Shown: one piece after another, positions 58,996-64,000 of the stretch | Layout of the letters: every line of letters starts with the position of its first letter | Position numbering within the stretch: the stretch's first letter is position 1 | Notes under the pieces: generated by a model | The model's input: the letters and a program-made list of their open reading frames with translations, nothing else | What the model was told of the DNA's origin: nothing | The model's database searches: none | Made by a program: the position numbers and the translations under genes | Source of the DNA: Lentimonas sp. CC4 | GTDB taxonomy: Bacteria; Verrucomicrobiota; Verrucomicrobiia; Opitutales; Coraliomargaritaceae | Assembly: GCF_902728235.1 (NCBI RefSeq) | Contig: NZ_CACVBO010000001.1 | Location: 1,552,501-1,616,500, forward strand | Direction of reading: 5' to 3' | Length of the DNA: 64,000 nucleotides

Positions 58996-60666
58996 TTATG
59001 AGTCGATCGCTTGTAGCTCCTGGGAGTTCTCACGCAGAATTGCGCTGAGTTGGAGCAGTAGGCTTTCGCGGTCCGGTGTGAAGATGAAGCGATCGCTGCC
59101 GAGCTTTTGGTAGGCTTCGAAGATGAGATCCATCTGAGGGCGACGCATCTGTAGCAGGCGAGTTAGCAAGCGATTGAGATTCTCAGTATTGCCTAGTTTC
59201 AGTTCGACTCGAATGAGTTCGGATAGAATCTTTTGGTTGGCTGGTGCCCGCTGGTAGGCTGTGGCTAAGATCTTGCGTGCCTGTTGGCTTCTATCTGTGT
59301 TCGAGAAGCGGCGTGCAACTGCGAGGTAGGTCTGCGGCGGATTATTTGTGTCGTCGATGAAGTGCTGTAGGTAAATTTCCCCTAAGTCTGGACGATTGAT
59401 GCCATATGATGCGACAGCACGAAGGCTATTGAAAATCGCCCATCGTTTAGTCAGCCAGTCCGGGCGTTCCTTGAGTAGTTCTTCGGAGAAGCTTAGAGCT
59501 CCTTGGTAGTCTTTACTCACGAGGTGGGATTCGATCAAGAGGAGTGCGAAGGCATCTACTGCGAATTCATTTTCGAGTGCTTCTTCGTAGGTGCGGCGAG
59601 CGAGGTCGATATTTCCAGTGTCGGCTGCAAAGTTGGCGAGCGCTTGAAGGGCGCTTTCGTCGTCGTGGAATTGCTTCAGCATGCGCTGTGTTTCGCGTTG
59701 CTCACGTTCGGTGTCTCCAGACTTGTTATATATATATAGCAATTCTAGTCGTGGCGCTGCGCTGAGCGGATCCTTGACGTTTCTCAGGATTGCATAGCGA
59801 CGAGCTTTGTCGATGTCGCCCATCTCGCGGTGATAGCGACTGAGCTGCATGAGGAGTGGCTCAGAATTAGGGAATCTGGCTAGCGAATGCTCCATCTTGG
59901 TGATTGCGGAGATTTGATTGCCGCGATCCCAGCTGATCTGAGAGGAGAGCAGCAGTCCTTCAAGTGATTCGATTAAGTTGTATGAGATGATATAGTCATC
60001 CGCTTGATCGTAATTGCCGCGCAAGTAGTTGGCGTTCGCTGCCCCAAAGGCAAGTGTGCGATTGATGTCGTCGAATTCGGGCTCGTCAGGTAGATACTCG
60101 TCGGCAAGCTCTTGGATTTGCTCGTCCATCTGGTGGCGAAGTAGGACGCGTAGAGTTTGTTTGATATAGTCGAGGTCCTCAATGCCGCCTTTATCAATCC
60201 CCTTGAGCATTAAGTCTGCGGCAATGTCAGGGCGCTTGATTGCGAGCTCGTAAAACTCAGATAGCACTCTTCGGCCTTCCAGGTTGGATGGGGATCGTGA
60301 GACGCCGAGTCGTAACAGGCGAAGGGCGTCCCGATAGTTGCCTTCTTTTATTTCTTCGAGCCCCTTTTTGATGTGATAATCACCCATCTCCTTGCGGTGT
60401 TCTTCCATTCGGAAGGGCAGTGTCATCATGCCGCTAAAGGTTACCTCATCAAAACTCTTCTTATATTTGAAGTATCCGTAAAGGGCTCCTGCGACTGCAA
60501 TCCAGCCCGCAATCAATAAAATGACTAGGGTCGATAGGATACGGCCCCATCTGACTGCGATGTGTATACGGCCATCGGAGCCTTTGCGCTGCACGACAAA
60601 TCCGAGCAAAATTGGCTTTTCGCGCAAGGTGGGATTGTTAGTTCGTCTTTCGTTTTTTGTGGGCAT
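58996..60666 (-). CDS. membrane-anchored TPR-repeat protein
   Basis: The 556-residue product has a basic N-terminus, one membrane segment (near residues 50-68, LVILLIAGWIAVAGALYGYF) and about 480 residues of helical TPR-like repeats. Recognisable units are GNYRDALRLLRLGVSRSPSN near 110, GDIDKARRYAILRNVKDP near 285 and GNIDLARRTYEEALENE near 350. It resembles scaffold proteins near exopolysaccharide genes such as PelB/EpsK-like TPR proteins, and is divergent from the exopolysaccharide export cluster. I set the start at the ATG at 60666; a start at 60741 is possible. Confidence 0.75.
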   Translation of the reverse strand: MPTKNERRTNNPTLREKPILLGFVVQRKGSDGRIHIAVRWGRILSTLVILLIAGWIAVAGALYGYFKYKKSFDEVTFSGMMTLPFRMEEHRKEMGDYHIKKGLEEIKEGNYRDALRLLRLGVSRSPSNLEGRRVLSEFYELAIKRPDIAADLMLKGIDKGGIEDLDYIKQTLRVLLRHQMDEQIQELADEYLPDEPEFDDINRTLAFGAANANYLRGNYDQADDYIISYNLIESLEGLLLSSQISWDRGNQISAITKMEHSLARFPNSEPLLMQLSRYHREMGDIDKARRYAILRNVKDPLSAAPRLELLYIYNKSGDTEREQRETQRMLKQFHDDESALQALANFAADTGNIDLARRTYEEALENEFAVDAFALLLIESHLVSKDYQGALSFSEELLKERPDWLTKRWAIFNSLRAVASYGINRPDLGEIYLQHFIDDTNNPPQTYLAVARRFSNTDRSQQARKILATAYQRAPANQKILSELIRVELKLGNTENLNRLLTRLLQMRRPQMDLIFEAYQKLGSDRFIFTPDRESLLLQLSAILRENSQELQAIDS

Positions 60667-60865
60667 CTTGAATGGTTGGGGTATTTCTGTCCTTGTATAA
60701 GGACTAGGATTGATGGAATTTGTCTGCGCAGCCAAGCTCAAATAAGTGACTCTTTCGGGTTGCAGTCTGGGAAATAGTGTCCTAATTTTTTCAAGAATAG
60801 TATTCTACTTTATTATATTTAACACCTAGGGTCTTTCTGATCTTAACCCCCCACTTGTAATTCAC

Positions 60866-62077
60866 ATGAAAATTAAAGAGTCTCTCTTCCTCGTCACGCT
60901 CGCGCCACTTGCGGGCTTGTTTACCGCTGCTGAAGCTTCTCCTCTCGTTTCGATTGGTGACAATGTGGATGTTTTTTTTAACGGATCTTCTTCTTTGAAG
61001 TGGGAGTCTAATGTTTTTAACGATGAGGATGACGAGAAGAGTGACCTGAAGTGGACGGTCTCGCCTGGTTTTGAAGTGAATGTCGGCCGCGGGGTTTCCA
61101 ACTTAGATCTAAGTATCATTACTCGTTATGATATTATCCGCTATGACGATTTGTCTCGTCTGGATTCAGAGCTTTTTCATATCAAAGCGATCAGCTCTTA
61201 TCAGTCGAGTCGTTGGGATGTAAATGGTCTCGTGAGTTTTGATGAGAGCCAATCAACTAATAATGGTAACGATAATCGTAAGGGCAAGATTACCGAGTCT
61301 GACAACACTGCGGCGCGATTAAATGGTGAATATCGTTTGTCACCGAAGTTTAGTGTTGGTTCCGGGGTGAACTACTCGGATCGTGAATATACCGGCAATG
61401 ACGATAGTTTGGCGGATCGCGAGTCATTTACGATTCCACTCGACGTATACTACGAGCTCACTCCAAAGGTCGACTTGAGTGTCGGTTATCAGTATACCAC
61501 GACTGATGTCGGCAGCACGACCAATGGTAATACTTATATCGGAAGCTACGATTCTGATAGCCACTTCTTTAATGTCGGTGCGCGTGGCAACCTTTTGCCG
61601 AAGTTGACTGGTTTCTTTAAGGTCGGTTATACTACATATGATCCTGATGATTCAACGATTCGGGTCGGTGGAGTTCCATCAGGAAGCACAGATCGCGATT
61701 CGTCTGGCACTATGGGCTTTGATGCTGACTTTACCTACCTTGCGACACCTAAAGTGACGACGAAGCTTCACCTACATCGTGGGTTTGGTATCGGCGGCGA
61801 AGGTCAAAGCACTGAAAATACGACTGCAAACCTGAGTGCGAGCTATTCAATTAATACAAATTACTCAGCGAGTGCTAATTTCGGGTATACTTTCCGCGAT
61901 TATACAGACCAAAATCGTGAAGATAATTACTATAATACCGGCGTTCGCTTGTCATATGTGCCAAATCAATACTGGCGCTTTAGCACTGGCTATCGTTACT
62001 CCGAAAATGATTCGGATCGTAAGGGGCAGAGCTATGAATCGCACACCATTGATCTGACTGCGTCGCTTCGCTACTAA
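60866..62077 (+). CDS. outer-membrane beta-barrel protein of the exopolysaccharide cluster
   Basis: The 403-residue product has a signal peptide (SLFLVTLAPLAGLFTAAEA) and then alternating amphipathic strands, ending in a typical barrel C-terminus (HTIDLTASLRY). Repeated strand-like units such as LSVGYQYTTTDVGS and FFNVGARGNLLPKL suggest roughly 16-18 strands. Barrels of this kind lie beside Wza/Wzc in other Verrucomicrobiota and Deltaproteobacteria and are thought to help export polysaccharide. It is followed by a terminator and then the Wza-like gene. Confidence 0.85.
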   Translation: MKIKESLFLVTLAPLAGLFTAAEASPLVSIGDNVDVFFNGSSSLKWESNVFNDEDDEKSDLKWTVSPGFEVNVGRGVSNLDLSIITRYDIIRYDDLSRLDSELFHIKAISSYQSSRWDVNGLVSFDESQSTNNGNDNRKGKITESDNTAARLNGEYRLSPKFSVGSGVNYSDREYTGNDDSLADRESFTIPLDVYYELTPKVDLSVGYQYTTTDVGSTTNGNTYIGSYDSDSHFFNVGARGNLLPKLTGFFKVGYTTYDPDDSTIRVGGVPSGSTDRDSSGTMGFDADFTYLATPKVTTKLHLHRGFGIGGEGQSTENTTANLSASYSINTNYSASANFGYTFRDYTDQNREDNYYNTGVRLSYVPNQYWRFSTGYRYSENDSDRKGQSYESHTIDLTASLRY

Positions 62078-62106
62078 TCATTCAACCTTTCCCGTTTTTA
62101 CGGTCG

Positions 62107-62133
62107 AAATGCCTCTCTATAGAGGCATTTTTT
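62107..62133 (+). terminator. intrinsic terminator between the barrel and Wza-like genes
   Basis: Arms AAATGCCTCT (62107-62116) and AGAGGCATTT (62121-62130) with a 4-base loop, then TTT. It ends only about 6 bases before the Wza-like ATG at 62139, where no Shine-Dalgarno is seen, so it may also act as an attenuator. Confidence 0.82.
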
Positions 62134-62138
62134 AATTT

Positions 62139-62804
62139 ATGAAACGTCTAATTACCCTTTTTATCTCATCCCTTATCTTAGGCGCTCTTGCTCTTCTTGG
62201 GCAAGATGCTGCACCCAGTTCCGCTTCTTCATCTGATTCTTCGGGGGCAAGTAGTCGTGGTAGTTTTGGTGGTGGTAGCGCGATCGGTATGGTCGTTGGC
62301 AATAATTATGTGCTGAAGCCGTCTGATGTGATTCAGATTGAAGTGTATCAGGAGCCAGACCTCGATAAATCGGTTCGAATTGAGGGAGACGGCACTGTTG
62401 CTTTAGCGCTAGTTGGTAAGGTGAAAGTTGCGGGTATGACGATCGCGGAGAGTAAATCGCTGATCACTGATTTGTATAATCGTGATTATTTGGTCGATCC
62501 GCAGATTTCTGTGCTGGTTGTGTCTTTTTCGCCTAAGGTGATTCATATTCTTGGTTCGGTGAACCGTCCTGGCGTTGTAGAAATACCACCTGATCGTGAT
62601 TTGACGTTGACTGAGGCGATGGCGATGGTGAATGGGGTCACTCGTTTGGGGAATCCTAAGGCCATTAAGATCAAGCGAGTGGATAAAGATGGGCATTCTA
62701 GGCAGATGGAGGTCAACTTTAGTAAAATCGTCACAGACCCTGATGTTCGGGATATTGTCCTCAAAGAGGGCGATACGATTTGGGTGCCTGAAAGAATTAT
62801 CTAG
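62139..62804 (+). CDS. Wza-like polysaccharide export protein
   Basis: An outer-membrane or periplasmic export pore subunit. The 221-residue product has a signal peptide (LITLFISSLILGALALLG) and a Ser/Gly-rich linker. A Poly_export domain follows (YVLKPSDVIQIEVYQEPDL near residue 56, VEGDGTVALALVGKVKVAG-like segment), and then an SLBB domain (IHILGSVNRPGVVEIPP near 145, ITRLGNPKAIKIKRV-like segment near 175). It is shorter than E. coli Wza, with one SLBB repeat and no C-terminal barrel helix, as in many GumB/ExoF-type proteins. The Wzc-like gene follows 16 bases later. Confidence 0.92.
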   Translation: MKRLITLFISSLILGALALLGQDAAPSSASSSDSSGASSRGSFGGGSAIGMVVGNNYVLKPSDVIQIEVYQEPDLDKSVRIEGDGTVALALVGKVKVAGMTIAESKSLITDLYNRDYLVDPQISVLVVSFSPKVIHILGSVNRPGVVEIPPDRDLTLTEAMAMVNGVTRLGNPKAIKIKRVDKDGHSRQMEVNFSKIVTDPDVRDIVLKEGDTIWVPERII

Positions 62805-62820
62805 TTTATAACTAATTTCT

Positions 62821-64000
62821 ATGAAAAATGATTATGTAAGAGGCGCCCCTGACCTGAATTCTGGTGGTTATGGCGGCGGCGGTTATGGCGGCGGTAGCTA
62901 TGGTTATGGCTATGGTAGCGGCTACGGTGATGGTGATTCTTATGGTGGTGGGGGCTATGGCAGTGGCGCACCGCAGCGTTCTTTTAAGGATTATTTCCTG
63001 ATGTTTCGTGAGCGTATCTGGTATCTGATTGTCGCGTTTTTCATCATTTTCTCTGGTTCGATTCTTTATACGTTTAATAAGACTAAGGTGTATACTGCGG
63101 TCGCTATGGTTCAGTTGTTGCGAGACGATCCGACTGCAATGGCATCGATGGAGATAGAGCAGAATCAGATTCGAGGCGCTGAGGATTTGAATACTCAGAT
63201 AAGCGTGCTGAATAGCGGTAAAATTATTCAAGGTGTAGAGCGTCGATTGCAAGATGATGAGCGCGAGCGCTTTATGGCTCCTTATGCAGATGCTCTCAGC
63301 TTATCTGGTCCGCTGTCTCCTGTTGAGATTTTAGGTAAATATCGTAAGGTGATGCCGCAGCGTATGAGTCTGATGATTGGCGTGGCCTACACGCATCCAG
63401 ATCCTGTGATTGCGGCGCGTGTTGCGAATCTCTTTGCGGACGAGTTTATTAATTACAATCTGACGCTGAATATCGATGGTTCGATGAAAGCTGTTGAGGA
63501 TTTGCGTATTCGTGCGGATCAGCAGAAGGAGCGGGTTGAAGAGCTCGAACTGAAGCTGGCTGAATATCGAGAAGACAATAATGCAGTGTCTCTGGACACT
63601 TCTGAGAATATTGCTGGTGCTCAACTTGCGAGTTTGAACGAAATGAAGCTGAGTAATAAGAATGTGTATGATAACTTGGAGACGCGGTGGAATCTGATCG
63701 AGAGTTATCGCCGAGAAGGGAAGGATTTGTGGGAGTTGTCCTTCATTGCTGAGCAGCCACGTGTTTCGAATCTTCTAGAGCGGATCTCTGGAACTAAGAT
63801 TCAAATTTCTTCATTGTCGAAGCGTTACCGTGAGAAGCATCCAGTGATGATTCAGCAGCTACAGACACTGCAAGAGTCTGAGGCAGAGTTGGTGTTCGCG
63901 GTTCAGAATTCTGTGAATAAGATTGGTGCCGCATACGCCGAGTCAAAGAGCAATTTTGAGCTCGCGAGCCAGCGTCTTGCTGAAAAGGAAGCTGAGTTGA
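62821..64000 (+). CDS. Wzc-like polysaccharide co-polymerase/tyrosine kinase, 3' truncated by the window
   Basis: Open from the ATG at 62821 to the window edge (393 codons). The N-terminus (residues 14-57) is a Gly/Tyr-rich low-complexity tract of YGGG/YGSG repeats. A PCP/Wzz domain follows, with the first membrane segment (IWYLIVAFFIIFSGSILY) near residue 70, the lower part VYTAVAMVQLLRDDP, PVIAARVANLFADEFINYNL near 200 and long coiled coils. The start, spacing to the Wza-like gene and domain order fit a chain-length regulator with, probably, a BY-kinase domain beyond the edge. Confidence 0.88.
   Translation, partial: MKNDYVRGAPDLNSGGYGGGGYGGGSYGYGYGSGYGDGDSYGGGGYGSGAPQRSFKDYFLMFRERIWYLIVAFFIIFSGSILYTFNKTKVYTAVAMVQLLRDDPTAMASMEIEQNQIRGAEDLNTQISVLNSGKIIQGVERRLQDDERERFMAPYADALSLSGPLSPVEILGKYRKVMPQRMSLMIGVAYTHPDPVIAARVANLFADEFINYNLTLNIDGSMKAVEDLRIRADQQKERVEELELKLAEYREDNNAVSLDTSENIAGAQLASLNEMKLSNKNVYDNLETRWNLIESYRREGKDLWELSFIAEQPRVSNLLERISGTKIQISSLSKRYREKHPVMIQQLQTLQESEAELVFAVQNSVNKIGAAYAESKSNFELASQRLAEKEAEL

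Overview
The window is about 64 kb of a Gram-negative chromosome. It has outer-membrane porins, Sec signal peptides, Kdo metabolism (KdsD), an exosortase and Wza/Wzc-type polysaccharide export. The mix of genes fits Verrucomicrobiota, most likely the Opitutia/Puniceicoccales side (Coraliomargarita- or Lentimonas-like): a histone-H1-like Lys/Ala-rich protein, a COX24-type micro-protein, PilM/N/O plus secretin, an exosortase, and a CbiR-like cobamide enzyme as described from Akkermansia. That assignment is inference from gene content; there is no 16S rRNA or tRNA gene in the window. No insertion sequences, prophage or CRISPR arrays were seen.

Region by region. 1-3.2 kb: glycyl-tRNA synthetase, a DUF374 acyltransferase and a histone-like protein. 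3.4-11.4 kb: a phosphate-acquisition regulon on the minus strand (phoU, pstB, pstA, pstC, pstS, a phosphate-selective porin and polyphosphate kinase 2). Each transcription unit is preceded by 11-bp-periodic GTNACA direct repeats that look like PhoB/PhoP boxes. 11.6-13.5 kb: RNase P RNA, ribosomal protein S20, an RluA-type pseudouridine synthase and a 31-residue COX24-like protein. 13.9-18.8 kb: a PilM-PilN-PilO-unknown-secretin operon. 18.9-19.6 kb: a gene-poor stretch holding a roughly 147-bp nested palindromic element. 19.6-34.1 kb: an AsmA-like protein, rhomboid protease, KdsD, an O-antigen ligase-like protein, LOG, SMC, an Old Yellow Enzyme, a BamE-like lipid-envelope protein, an exosortase, DUF4105 and DUF3015.

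34.5-50.4 kb is a tightly packed minus-strand cobamide operon of 15 genes. It begins with a periplasm-targeted cobaltochelatase (CbiK) and runs through CbiL, a Gate-domain membrane protein, CbiC, CbiD, a divergent CobA, CbiET, a CbiF-CbiG-CbiH triple fusion, CbiA, a CbiR-like TIM barrel, CobU, CobT, CobS, a CobD/CobC-type aminotransferase and CbiB. A Fur-family regulator is transcribed divergently. A perfect 12-6-12 palindrome lies between the two, directly against a sigma70-like promoter of the cobamide operon. CbiJ, CbiP and a corrinoid adenosyltransferase were not found in the window.

50.6-64 kb: fur, dnaE, a lipoate-ligase-like protein, an RmlD-like reductase, hisC, a CNNM/CorC-type protein, a membrane-anchored TPR protein, and the start of an exopolysaccharide export cluster (outer-membrane beta-barrel, Wza-like protein, and a Wzc-like protein with a Gly/Tyr-rich N-terminus that runs off the right edge).

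The best leads are the cobamide operon (membrane protein of unknown role, periplasmic chelatase, CbiR in a de novo producer, candidate Fur operator), the inferred Pho regulon, an intrinsic terminator inside the signal-peptide codons of the DUF4105 gene, and the structured 147-bp intergenic element.
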